NCBI GenBank assembly: GCA_964410965.1
Contig: CAYPIY010000014.1
Coordinates: forward strand, 11,849 to 75,848
Direction: 5' to 3'
Length of the DNA: 64,000 bases
From: JBBIRG01 sp964410965
Lineage (GTDB): Bacteria; CLD3; SB21; JBBIRG01
Made by a program: the position numbers and the translations under genes. The notes under the pieces are model-generated. The model saw nothing but the letters and a program-made list of their open reading frames with translations. It was not told the origin of the DNA and did no database searches. Below are positions 9,392 to 17,408 of the stretch, piece by piece; the stretch's first letter is position 1; each line of letters starts with the position of its first letter.

Positions 9392-9416
9392 CCTCATTCC
9401 TGAAAAACTAATCTGC

Positions 9417-9447
9417 TTGACATTTCGGGTCATTTAATATATGTTTG
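9417..9447 (+). promoter_or_regulatory. Predicted promoter of dsbD
   Basis: A perfect TTGACA at 9417-9422 is followed after 17 nt by TATGTTTG (9440-9447). The second box fits both a loose -10 and the Bacteroidota -7 consensus TAnnTTTG. The dsbD ATG lies 46 nt downstream. Confidence 0.55.
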
Positions 9448-9493
9448 TACCGTTTTTATAACGATATGAACAACCTTATTCCAGGATAATAAT

Positions 9494-11464
9494 ATGTTGA
9501 AAAAAGCCGTTTGTTCCGCTTATTTTCTGATCCTGTTTTCTTTAACGCTGACGGGCCAGGACAAGATCGTAACCCTTACCACTTCGGAAACGGGAGTCCG
9601 GGATCAGCAGTTTACTTTGAACGTACAGGCCGTGATCGACGGCCAGTTCCACATATACGGCCTGCATGAACCGGAAGGACCGATCGCTACGTCGATTACT
9701 TTCAAACTGCCGAAGGGACTGAGAACCAGCGGAACTCTGACCGCGCCGGCCGGAAAAAAACATTTTGACGAAGGATTCGGCGTGGAAGTGACCTGGCATT
9801 CGGGAACGGTCGTTTTCAGTCAGCCGCTCAAGATCATCGGTTCGGTCAGCCCCGGAGATGTCATTGATATTGAATTTTTGTACCAGGCATGCACGGAAAC
9901 GTATTGCCTTCCTCCCAAAACCATTACGTTGGCGCACTCACTGGAAGATCAGGTCATAAAAGCATCGCAGTCGCTCGGTAACGTTCAGAAAAAAAATAAT
10001 TCTTCGGATGAGACAGTCGCCGATACCGTGTCCGCGGGCGGGACTGAAAAAAAAAAACCGATTGAAGATACTGTTGTAAAGACCGGAATCTCGGCCGGCG
10101 GAACGTCGATTAATGAGCGCACACGTTCATACGACGCACTGAGGAATGAGTCGTTCTGGTCTTTTATCGGCCTTGCTTTTCTGACGGGATTCCTCGCGCT
10201 GCTCACGCCCTGCGTATTCCCGATGATTCCGATTACGGTTTCCTTTTTCACGAAACATTCCGCATCGGGACGCAAACAGGCGGTCAAAAAATCGGTTGTG
10301 TACGCATTTGGCATTATCTTCTCTTTTACGCTGTTCGGCTGGCTGATGTCGCTGGTCCTGGGCGCGACGGGCGCTCAGAATTTCGCCGCGAATATCTGGG
10401 TCAACCTGTTTATCGGAATCTTATTCATTGTATTCGCAATGAGCCTGTTCGGGATGTTCGAGATCCGCTTGCCGGCGTTTCTTGTGAATTTGTCTCAGAA
10501 ACAGTCAGGTTCGCAGGGATATGCGGGTACGCTGTTTGCCGGTGTGACGTTTACGCTGGTCTCTTTTACCTGTACCGTGCAGTTCCTCGGAATCCTGATG
10601 GTCGCGTCCGCTCAGGGCGAATGGTTTCTCCCGGTGATCGGCATGCTGTGCTTCGCGACAGCATTCGCGGCTCCGTTCTTCCTGCTGTCGCTGTTTCCTC
10701 AGTACGTGGCGAACCTTCCGAAAAGCGGCGGATGGCTGCACGCGACCAAGATCGTCATGGCGCTGATTGAGATCGCAGCGGCGTTCAAATTCTTCAGCAA
10801 CGTGGATCTCGTTCTGGACCTCGAATTCCTGACCCGTCCGGCCCTGCTTGCGATCTGGATCGTGCTGTTCGGCCTGACCGGCTGGTACCTGCTCGGTAAA
10901 CTGCGTTTTTCCGAGGAAGACGATACTCCGAAAATCGGTTTCGCACGGATGTCGCTGGGCGTGTTTTTCCTGAGCCTGACCATGTATTTGTTTTACGGTC
11001 TGTTTGACAATCCCCTGCAGTCCGATATCGACGCGTATCTTCCGCCGCGCGAATACGGCAACTTTGCGTATACGCAGAAAAACACCGCGGAGCATGAAGA
11101 ATACTGGATCGAAAATTACGAACAGGCTCTGGCGAAAGCCCGCGAAACGGGCCGGCCCATGTTCATCGATTTCACAGGCAAAACCTGCACCAACTGCCGC
11201 CTGATGGAAAAGACCATGTTTGAGCGCCCGGACGTGAAATCAATCTTCAATGAAATGATCCTGGTCCGCTTGTGGACCGACTTCGGCGAGACTAAGGAAT
11301 ATAATCAGGAACTCCAGCAGCGGCTGGTTGGCAGTGTTGCTCTTCCGTTTTACGCGGTAATAGACGCCGAAGAAAATGTGCAAGCGGCATTCGGCGGACT
11401 GGAACGCGATCCCGAGGTGTTCAAGCAGTTTTTGAGAGAAGGCCTGAAAAACGGGTTAAAATAG
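9494..11464 (+). CDS. dsbD: Thiol:disulfide interchange protein DsbD
   Basis: DsbD moves electrons from cytoplasmic thioredoxin across the inner membrane to reduce periplasmic or extracellular disulfide partners. All three domains are present in 656 residues. After a signal peptide (about 1-22) comes the N-terminal immunoglobulin-like domain with Cys133 and Cys138 (CTETYC). An eight-helix membrane domain follows (about 215-500), with its redox pair Cys240 (LLTPCVFPMIP) and Cys360 (SFTCTVQFL). The C-terminal thioredoxin domain has Cys565-Thr-Asn-Cys568 (FTGKTCTNCRLMEKTMF). The full set of six redox cysteines argues for a working relay. It is followed 39 bp later by a small membrane protein gene. 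Confidence 0.95.
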   Translation: MLKKAVCSAYFLILFSLTLTGQDKIVTLTTSETGVRDQQFTLNVQAVIDGQFHIYGLHEPEGPIATSITFKLPKGLRTSGTLTAPAGKKHFDEGFGVEVTWHSGTVVFSQPLKIIGSVSPGDVIDIEFLYQACTETYCLPPKTITLAHSLEDQVIKASQSLGNVQKKNNSSDETVADTVSAGGTEKKKPIEDTVVKTGISAGGTSINERTRSYDALRNESFWSFIGLAFLTGFLALLTPCVFPMIPITVSFFTKHSASGRKQAVKKSVVYAFGIIFSFTLFGWLMSLVLGATGAQNFAANIWVNLFIGILFIVFAMSLFGMFEIRLPAFLVNLSQKQSGSQGYAGTLFAGVTFTLVSFTCTVQFLGILMVASAQGEWFLPVIGMLCFATAFAAPFFLLSLFPQYVANLPKSGGWLHATKIVMALIEIAAAFKFFSNVDLVLDLEFLTRPALLAIWIVLFGLTGWYLLGKLRFSEEDDTPKIGFARMSLGVFFLSLTMYLFYGLFDNPLQSDIDAYLPPREYGNFAYTQKNTAEHEEYWIENYEQALAKARETGRPMFIDFTGKTCTNCRLMEKTMFERPDVKSIFNEMILVRLWTDFGETKEYNQELQQRLVGSVALPFYAVIDAEENVQAAFGGLERDPEVFKQFLREGLKNGLK

Positions 11465-11503
11465 CCTTTCTGATGCCTGACCGGATATATCGGAGATAAC
11501 CGA

Positions 11504-11824
11504 ATGAATAAATATCTTACCGGCTTGTTGGCGGGAACGATCGCAGGAATCATCGACGTCATCCCTATGATCATTCAGGGTCTGACGTGGGATGCCAATC
11601 TGTCCGCGTTCTCGCTATGGGTGATTTGCGGATTTCTGATCTCATCAAGCGAACTGAAACTGAAGGGATGGATAAAAGGTCTATTCATTTCATTCCTGGT
11701 CATCATTCCCTGCGCGATATTGATCGGGTGGAAAGAGCCCTTGACGCTGATTCCGATTTCGCTGATGACTTTTTTACTGGGTTCGGCTTCGGGTTGGGTC
11801 ATTGAGAAAGTCAGTGCACGATGA
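11504..11824 (+). CDS. Small integral membrane protein of unknown function
   Basis: A 106-residue hydrophobic protein with about three or four membrane-spanning stretches (LTGLLAGTIAGIIDVIPMII, AFSLWVICGFLIS, GLFISFLVIIPCAILIG, LTLIPISLMTFLLGSASGWV). A GGAG ribosome site lies 7-8 bp upstream of the ATG. It lies 39 bp downstream of dsbD on the same strand, so it may be cotranscribed. No family was recognised. The Pro and charged residues inside the helices are compatible with a small channel-like or accessory membrane protein, but nothing decides this. Confidence 0.75.
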   Translation: MNKYLTGLLAGTIAGIIDVIPMIIQGLTWDANLSAFSLWVICGFLISSSELKLKGWIKGLFISFLVIIPCAILIGWKEPLTLIPISLMTFLLGSASGWVIEKVSAR

Positions 11825-11931
11825 ACGCGGTGTTGTTGGTAATCCATATTGCCTTTGTATCTTACTCAATTGGATTTTTGATTGATTGCATAATATAGTT
11901 GCTGATTCGTATATGTTTTCTGAATATTAAT

Positions 11932-11959
11932 AAACACAGACACATTAATGCCTGTGTTT
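11932..11959. terminator. Hairpin between convergent genes
   Basis: AAACACAG pairs with CTGTGTTT around a 12-nt loop. There is no strong T-run on either side. It lies between the end of the small membrane protein gene and the convergent leucine-rich protein gene, so it may act as a weak shared terminator. Confidence 0.35.
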
Positions 11960-12019
11960 CAGTTGTAACTAACAATTATTGATTACCGGAAAACAAAAAA
12001 ACCTCTTCCAATTAATCTT

Positions 12020-13306
12020 CTACTGACTGACTTCGATTCGTGGCCAGAAATAAGGCTCTCTTTTAATATAGACGCCATTACCATCATACTCATTAAAAAT
12101 TTCGATTTCAAAATCATATTGGGGGTAACGCATGGTAAGACTATGCAGATCCTTCTGGGAAGCGTTGAGCTGAAGCAGCTGGATTCGCTTCAGTGATTTG
12201 AAAACGCCTGAAGACAAAACGGCTTCTACGGATTCAACATCCCATGACCGATACCGGAATATCAGATTTTCTGTGTATTGGGAGCGAGGGGTCTGGGCAA
12301 ACTGGTTCAGCATAGACATGGAATAAAATTCATAGTTATTGATTACGGATTTGATCGGTTTGCCCACCATCTTCTTGAATTGATTATAGGCAACGCTCCT
12401 TTTTTTCCTTTCCGAAATATCTTCATTGTCATAATTGAAAAGCAATAAATATTTAAATGATCGGAATCCTAAAAAATGCTTGAGATTGCAAAGTACAGTA
12501 TCTTCATGCAACAAAGAAGGATCATCTTCTTCATCGGCTTCAGCATCGATTTCAAGTCGTTCCAGATTCCTGAAGTAAGGCGATGACCAATTAATTGCCG
12601 GCAATGTTTTTCCTATTATATAGGACAAAGCCGGAAAATCGGCAGAATATTTTTTATTTTCAGAAATGGTAAATCCGCATTCATTCATTTTTAATATTTT
12701 AATCATTCCGGGATCATCAGATGGAAACAGGGTTAGCAGTCGGTTTCCTTCTGAACTCCCGCTAAGATCGAGGTATTCAACATTTCTGAAACCCGGCCAG
12801 TTTTTTAGGAATTGGAATGTTTTTTCATCAAGATTTGTATTTGACAGGTCCAAAATTTTCATCCGTTCATTACCAGTCGTGAAAAACTTCATAAAAACCG
12901 AAGAATTTAATCGGCAGCCTGTGATCCGTAACTCTTCCAGTTTGTCCCCAAAATTCTCATTAATGTTGAATTCATAGGGCTGGCTGATTTCTGAAATATG
13001 AAGCCTTTTAATGGCCGAAGATGTGAAAAATGAGAATAATTTTTCCAGATTAGTCCTAGATGCCTGTTTTAAATTAAACAGGTTCAGGCCTTCAACCCGA
13101 TCCAATTTATCACATTCGGATATTTGCTTCAGATTATCGCTGCTCAAATTCAAGTGATCTAAAGTCAGTTCAACCGGTAACGCAGATATGCTTTTCAGTT
13201 TATTCAGGTCATCCGTTTTTGAAATCACAATATTCTGAATATCCTGACTGAAAGCATGAGAAGTCAGAAAAACAAGAATCATTATTTGACACAAAATCGT
13301 TTTCAT
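12020..13306 (-). CDS. Exported leucine-rich-repeat-like protein (second of pair)
   Basis: A 428-residue protein with a clear signal peptide (MKTILCQIMILVFLTSHAFSQ). The body has irregular leucine-rich-repeat-like units, for example MKILDLSNTNLDEKTFQFLK, VEYLDLSGSSEGNRLLTLF, LEELRITGCRLNSSVFMKFF and MIKILKMNECGFT, arranged like the ribonuclease-inhibitor type of repeat with about 25-30 residues per turn. There is no T9SS tail and no transmembrane anchor, so it is probably periplasmic or released. It lies 12 bp after the similar gene at 13319-14755, apparently a tandem paralogue. Codons are visibly AT-richer than in neighbouring rny and pheT, which suggests a different origin. Such repeats usually mediate protein binding; the partner is unknown. 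Confidence 0.75.
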   Translation of the reverse strand: MKTILCQIMILVFLTSHAFSQDIQNIVISKTDDLNKLKSISALPVELTLDHLNLSSDNLKQISECDKLDRVEGLNLFNLKQASRTNLEKLFSFFTSSAIKRLHISEISQPYEFNINENFGDKLEELRITGCRLNSSVFMKFFTTGNERMKILDLSNTNLDEKTFQFLKNWPGFRNVEYLDLSGSSEGNRLLTLFPSDDPGMIKILKMNECGFTISENKKYSADFPALSYIIGKTLPAINWSSPYFRNLERLEIDAEADEEDDPSLLHEDTVLCNLKHFLGFRSFKYLLLFNYDNEDISERKKRSVAYNQFKKMVGKPIKSVINNYEFYSMSMLNQFAQTPRSQYTENLIFRYRSWDVESVEAVLSSGVFKSLKRIQLLQLNASQKDLHSLTMRYPQYDFEIEIFNEYDGNGVYIKREPYFWPRIEVSQ

Positions 13307-13318
13307 GGGTATAAATCC

Positions 13319-14755
13319 TTATCTGAGTCCTTTTGGAATATTCTTTAATGCGTCTTTCATCATTTGCTGATGAAATTGTTGATCGAAAAAAGTATTGTTA
13401 TTGAAACGATAAGAAATAATGGGCGCATTGGCAGAAGTATTGATAATATTGATTTGAGTTCCTTCAGCATCCGATAATTGCCTAATCGCATCATAATCCG
13501 GATATGTAATCCGCGTATGTATAAGGCTGACTGTTTTACATACAGATTTATTCTTCAGGACACGCAACAAATGGATCAGATGATATTTATTGATATCGGG
13601 CGAAAACAACACAAGATCGTTGTAACGGGATACCGGGTATTTATTTAAAAAAATATCGATATCCTCCTGTGACGCAAGCACCAGTTTTAAGCCCATCGAG
13701 TCCAATCGGCTGTCCGGACCGTTTTCCGTGGGTCTCTGGAAGGAACCTGAAAATTTGAGATTAGGAAACCATGTAAAAAACAAACCATCATCGCCAAGAT
13801 TATTCATGGCTAAAGGCTTTCCGTAATCATAAATAAATGAACCGTCGGTGGTCATATGAATATCTTTGTAAGGCTTTTGATAAATATTCCGACGTAAATT
13901 TATAACAACACTCTCAGCACTTTTAATCCAGCTGTTGTTATTTGAGAAAAGTATGTTGAAGTTTTTTAAATAAGATCGTTCTTTATATATTGTTACGGTC
14001 TTTAAAGATGCAAATACTTTATCTGATGTTATCATACTTTTTTCATTAAAATCCACGTCATTCAGATTTAAGAAGCGAAGAGAGGGGAAATTTTCCGCAT
14101 GAGAAACCAGTGAATCCAGCAAATTATATTTGAGAGCTGTTTCAGCCAATTCAAGTGTTTGCAGAGAATCAAAAGATATTCTGTGAATGAAAAAAGCCTT
14201 TTCCCTGATTTTTGTTTTATTGAAGGAAAGGGTTTTCAGTTTGTTCCAGAACGAAGGGATTTTGCTCAGGTGATCTGCCAAAGCCGGGTCATCAATGGCA
14301 TCCTGATTTTCCCATTTAAATTCGATAACCGAGAAATCCCTGATTCCGTCGATCAGGGGCATGAGAAATTCCTGCGGCATGGATTTTCCATCATGTCTTT
14401 TAAAATACAGATTCTGTAATGATGCTCCCTGCGTTTTGATAAAATCCAGCAGTTTATCAAAATAATTTTTCGATGCAAAATCCCGGATGATCAGAGTTTT
14501 CAGTTTAAAACGGGAAATTGAATTCTGATAATTGTCCAGAAAATATTCGGTTTCTTTTGTTCCGCATAATTCCAGGAAAACAACGTCACCGTTATTATCC
14601 TGCAGGAGGTTATTGTGGCTGATTCCGTCTTTCGCAAGAATCCGGCTTGTTTGTTTCTTATCTCTGATCACGGAAAAAAATTCCTGATCGTCCTGAGCGT
14701 ACAGGGAGCTACAGAACCATCCTCCGAAAAAAAACAGGATAAAAATCCGCTTCAT
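13319..14755 (-). CDS. Exported leucine-rich-repeat-like protein (first of pair)
   Basis: A 478-residue protein with an N-terminal signal peptide (MKRIFILFFFGGWFCSSLYAQ). The rest is predicted to be alternating short strands and helices with leucine-rich-like units (LKTLSFNKTKIREKAFFIH, SLQTLELAETALKYNLLDSL, SLRFLNLNDVDFNEKSM). Near the N-terminus LLQDNNGDVVFLELCGTKET resembles the equivalent part of the next gene, supporting an old duplication. Base composition is AT-rich, as in that neighbour. It starts 72 bp after the rny stop on the same strand, so it could be read from the pheT-zapA-rny transcript. Function is not recognised; an exported binding protein is the most that can be inferred. 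Confidence 0.75.
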   Translation of the reverse strand: MKRIFILFFFGGWFCSSLYAQDDQEFFSVIRDKKQTSRILAKDGISHNNLLQDNNGDVVFLELCGTKETEYFLDNYQNSISRFKLKTLIIRDFASKNYFDKLLDFIKTQGASLQNLYFKRHDGKSMPQEFLMPLIDGIRDFSVIEFKWENQDAIDDPALADHLSKIPSFWNKLKTLSFNKTKIREKAFFIHRISFDSLQTLELAETALKYNLLDSLVSHAENFPSLRFLNLNDVDFNEKSMITSDKVFASLKTVTIYKERSYLKNFNILFSNNNSWIKSAESVVINLRRNIYQKPYKDIHMTTDGSFIYDYGKPLAMNNLGDDGLFFTWFPNLKFSGSFQRPTENGPDSRLDSMGLKLVLASQEDIDIFLNKYPVSRYNDLVLFSPDINKYHLIHLLRVLKNKSVCKTVSLIHTRITYPDYDAIRQLSDAEGTQINIINTSANAPIISYRFNNNTFFDQQFHQQMMKDALKNIPKGLR

Positions 14756-14827
14756 ACTTATGACTCTTTCTGAAATGGTGGTGAGATATGGTTATCCATA
14801 CAATTGGAAAAAAATGTGTTTCCTTTG

Positions 14828-16399
14828 TTACTTCGCCATATCGATCGCCCGGTATTCGCGGATCACGGTGATCTTGATCTGACCGGCGTAGGTCATATCG
14901 GTCTCGATTCGGTGAGCGAGATCATCGGCGAGAAGGACCGCTTTCGCGTCATCGATCATCGCGCAGTCCACCATGATGCGGATCTCGCGGCCGGACTGAA
15001 CGGCGAACGCATGGGTCACGCCCGGAACGGAGCGCGCGAGTTCCTCCAGGGCGTTCACCCGGGTCAGGTACAGGCTCAATGCCTGCCTTGACGCGCCGGG
15101 CCGTTCCTTGCTGATGACGTTCGCGATGTACACAAGCACGTTCACGGGATGGGTCACCGAGGGGTCTTCATGGTGCGCCAGTATGGCGTTCTGCACGACC
15201 TGGTTTTCGCCGTATTTTCTCGCGAGTTCCGCGCCGACGGCCGCATGATGCTGGTCGGTGCGTTCCGCGGCGAACCCGATGTCATGCAGGATGCCGGCGC
15301 GCTTGGCCAGCTGGACGTCCAGCCCGAGTTCGGCGGCCATGCTTCCGGCGAGCAGGGCGGTCTCGATGCTGTGCTGGAGCAGGTTCTGTCCGCTCATGTT
15401 GATGTATTTCAGCCTGCCGATCAGCTTGATAATTTCGATATGGGTTCCGTGTACGGAGGTTTCAAACAGCGCCCGCTCGCCTTCGGCGATCACGTTTTCG
15501 TCAAACTCGCGCTTCGCTTTCTCCACCACGTCCTCGATGCGGCCGGGATGGATGCGCCCGTCCACGACGAGCATTTCCAGCGCGAGCCGGGCGATCTCGC
15601 GGCGGATGGGATCGAAACCGGAAATCACGATCTTGTTGGGCGTATCGTCGATCAAAACTTCGCATCCCGTGATGGTCTCGAACGCGCGGATATTACGTCC
15701 CTCGCGCCCGATGATGCGGCCTTTCATCTCGTTGTTCGGAAGGTTCACCACGGTGACGGTGCTTTCGACTGTCTCGTCGATCGCGCTGCGGTCAATGGCC
15801 TGAAGCAGGATGTTTCTCGCGTCCTCCCGCGCGGTGGCCTGGGCCTGGTCGCGGATCTGCCGGACGGCACGCGCCGCGTCGTTCCGGGCGCGCTCGTACA
15901 TATGATCCATCAGCGCCTGCTTGGCCTCCTCGGCCGTCATGCGCGCGATCTGCTCAAGTTTCTGGTTCTGGACCTGGAGAAATTTGTCCACCTCGTTTTC
16001 TTTCCGGGAAAGGTCTTCGCTCCGTGTTTTCAGCTGGAGCTCTTTCTGGGCGATCTCTTTTTCCTTGCGGTTGATCCAGTCGCCCTTCTGTTCGATGCTC
16101 CGCTCACGGCGCAGGAATTCGTCCTGCTGGTTTTTCATCTGGGCTTTGATGTTTTTCGTCTGCTCGTCAAACTCCTGTTTCTTGCGGTACCATTCCTCCT
16201 TGACTTCGAGCATTTTTTCCTTGACCAGGTTTTCGGATTCTTTTTTCGCGTCCTCCCGGATCTTCCCGGCTTCACGCTCCGCGTCGCGGATCCTTTTGGC
16301 CACATGGATACGGACCGCCCAGACCTGACCGAAAATAAACGCCGTGACAATCAGCACAAGCGCGGACAAAATGATGATGATGAGCAAAATATCGTTCAT
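14828..16399 (-). CDS. rny: Ribonuclease Y
   Basis: RNase Y is a membrane-bound endoribonuclease that starts decay of many mRNAs. The 523 residues show the standard order: transmembrane anchor (about 5-28, LLIIIILSALVLIVTAFIF), a long charged coiled coil (about 35-190), a KH RNA-binding domain (about 205-270, GRIIGREGRNIRAFE) and an HD phosphohydrolase domain. The metal-binding pair is His372-Asp373 (GILHDIGFAAE), preceded by LLQHSIETALLAG and followed by ILAHHED. One oddity is that the widely conserved Lys after HDIG is replaced here by Phe. It follows zapA with a gap of about 116 bp on the same strand. Confidence 0.95.
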   Translation of the reverse strand: MNDILLIIIILSALVLIVTAFIFGQVWAVRIHVAKRIRDAEREAGKIREDAKKESENLVKEKMLEVKEEWYRKKQEFDEQTKNIKAQMKNQQDEFLRRERSIEQKGDWINRKEKEIAQKELQLKTRSEDLSRKENEVDKFLQVQNQKLEQIARMTAEEAKQALMDHMYERARNDAARAVRQIRDQAQATAREDARNILLQAIDRSAIDETVESTVTVVNLPNNEMKGRIIGREGRNIRAFETITGCEVLIDDTPNKIVISGFDPIRREIARLALEMLVVDGRIHPGRIEDVVEKAKREFDENVIAEGERALFETSVHGTHIEIIKLIGRLKYINMSGQNLLQHSIETALLAGSMAAELGLDVQLAKRAGILHDIGFAAERTDQHHAAVGAELARKYGENQVVQNAILAHHEDPSVTHPVNVLVYIANVISKERPGASRQALSLYLTRVNALEELARSVPGVTHAFAVQSGREIRIMVDCAMIDDAKAVLLADDLAHRIETDMTYAGQIKITVIREYRAIDMAK

Positions 16400-16515
16400 G
16401 GGAATGTTCTCTTGGTTATGGATTCATGTATTTAAAATATAGTAACATACCTGTTTCGCCGTACCGGAACGGTGATCATGAATTCAGTGCAGCAAACCCG
16501 GATCGGAGCCGGATC

Positions 16516-16878
16516 CTACTCTTCGGAAAATAACGAGATTGTCTGGACTTCTTTCGCCCCGGCGATCGGGGGCTCGGAGTCGGCAGGCTCGTTGAGAGCT
16601 GAATCCATTAAATCGATGTAGGATTGGATGCGTTGTTCGACCGACTCCATCTGCTGCAGGGCCTGATCGCGGTACCTGTAATACTCGTCGGCGATATTCA
16701 GCGCCGTAAGAATCGCGAGTTTCAGGTTTGACTTGACTGCGCCGGATTTATTGATCTCCTGCATTTTCTGGTCCACCAGCGACGCGACTCGCTGCATGTG
16801 CTCCGGCGGAGAATCGCCCCTGAGTACATACTCGGAACCGAAGATCGTGACCCTGACAGTTTGTTTCTCGGCGGTCAT
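16516..16878 (-). CDS. zapA: Cell division protein ZapA
   Basis: ZapA binds FtsZ and bundles its filaments at the division site. The 120-residue protein begins with the typical beta-hairpin (KQTVRVTIFGSEYVLRGD), then a helix with HMQRVASLVDQKMQEI, a conserved LKLAILTALNIADEYYR segment and a C-terminal coiled-coil region (QALQQMESVEQRIQSYIDLM). Its start overlaps the stop of the upstream coiled-coil gene by 4 bp (ATGA), indicating translational coupling. The order pheT, coiled-coil gene, zapA, rny is shared with many Bacteroidota, which supports this assignment even though ZapA sequences are short. Confidence 0.85.
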   Translation of the reverse strand: MTAEKQTVRVTIFGSEYVLRGDSPPEHMQRVASLVDQKMQEINKSGAVKSNLKLAILTALNIADEYYRYRDQALQQMESVEQRIQSYIDLMDSALNEPADSEPPIAGAKEVQTISLFSEE

Positions 16879-17402
16879 GCGTTCGGCTGGCTTAAGGTAT
16901 CGGTTAAGGACGCAGGCTGCACCATGCGTTCCAGTTGATCCAATTTATTCAGTACGGCATGGATCCGTTCCCGGATCCGTTCTGTCATTTGGGAATTGAC
17001 CGGAGCAATGACCGGTTCTTGCAGGTCCAGCCGGACCTCGTTCAGCTCCTGTTTTAGTTGCAGGGTTTCATGGGTTAAGGCAGCCACCGTCTTTTCCTGC
17101 CGGGTAACCGTTTCCTGCAGGTCCTTGATCTGCGCGTCTTTACTCTGGAGCGCCGCCTGCAGGCGGATCATCATCTGGTCTTTCTGGACCAGTTCCTTCG
17201 ACAGATGATGTTTCGTCTGGTCGACGCCGTGCTTGTGCTTCTGGTAAAACAGCTGATATTCGGTGTTCTGTTGTTCCAGCTCATGGATCCGTTCCACGCA
17301 TTTGTAGATCCGCTGTTCCAGCTGATTGACCCCGTCGGCTATCGAAGGAACGGCGGAAAATTTAGGTTCCCTTGCCCGGTTTTTTCGTATCACGGTTTTC
17401 AT
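16875..17402 (-). CDS. Coiled-coil protein next to ZapA, possible division factor
   Basis: A 175-residue hydrophilic protein without signal or membrane segment. After a basic N-terminus (KTVIRKNRAREPKF), about residues 20-130 form a continuous heptad-rich coiled coil (VNQLEQRIYKCVERIHELEQ, QKDQMMIRLQAALQSKDAQI). A Pro-rich break follows (LQEPVIAPVN), then a further helix (IRERIHAVLNKLDQLERMV). It overlaps zapA by 4 bp and starts 6 bp after pheT. This position and architecture suggest a ZapB-like or similar partner of ZapA, but no defining motif was recognised and the role is inference. Confidence 0.8.
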   Translation of the reverse strand: MKTVIRKNRAREPKFSAVPSIADGVNQLEQRIYKCVERIHELEQQNTEYQLFYQKHKHGVDQTKHHLSKELVQKDQMMIRLQAALQSKDAQIKDLQETVTRQEKTVAALTHETLQLKQELNEVRLDLQEPVIAPVNSQMTERIRERIHAVLNKLDQLERMVQPASLTDTLSQPNA

Positions 17403-17408
17403 GTGAGC

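Noticed and set aside
10505..11095. A 196-codon minus-strand frame inside dsbD
   Set aside because: It is a shadow of the DsbD membrane domain, very rich in Arg, Gln and Glu, without family similarity.
15149..16435. A 428-codon open frame on the plus strand opposite rny
   Set aside because: It is fully antisense to a clear RNase Y gene and its translation has no recognisable domain; such frames arise from the codon bias of the real gene.
16400..16515. Possible 6S RNA downstream of zapA
   Set aside because: The gap is only about 116 bp, shorter than known 6S RNAs, and no long closing stem with a central bubble was seen.
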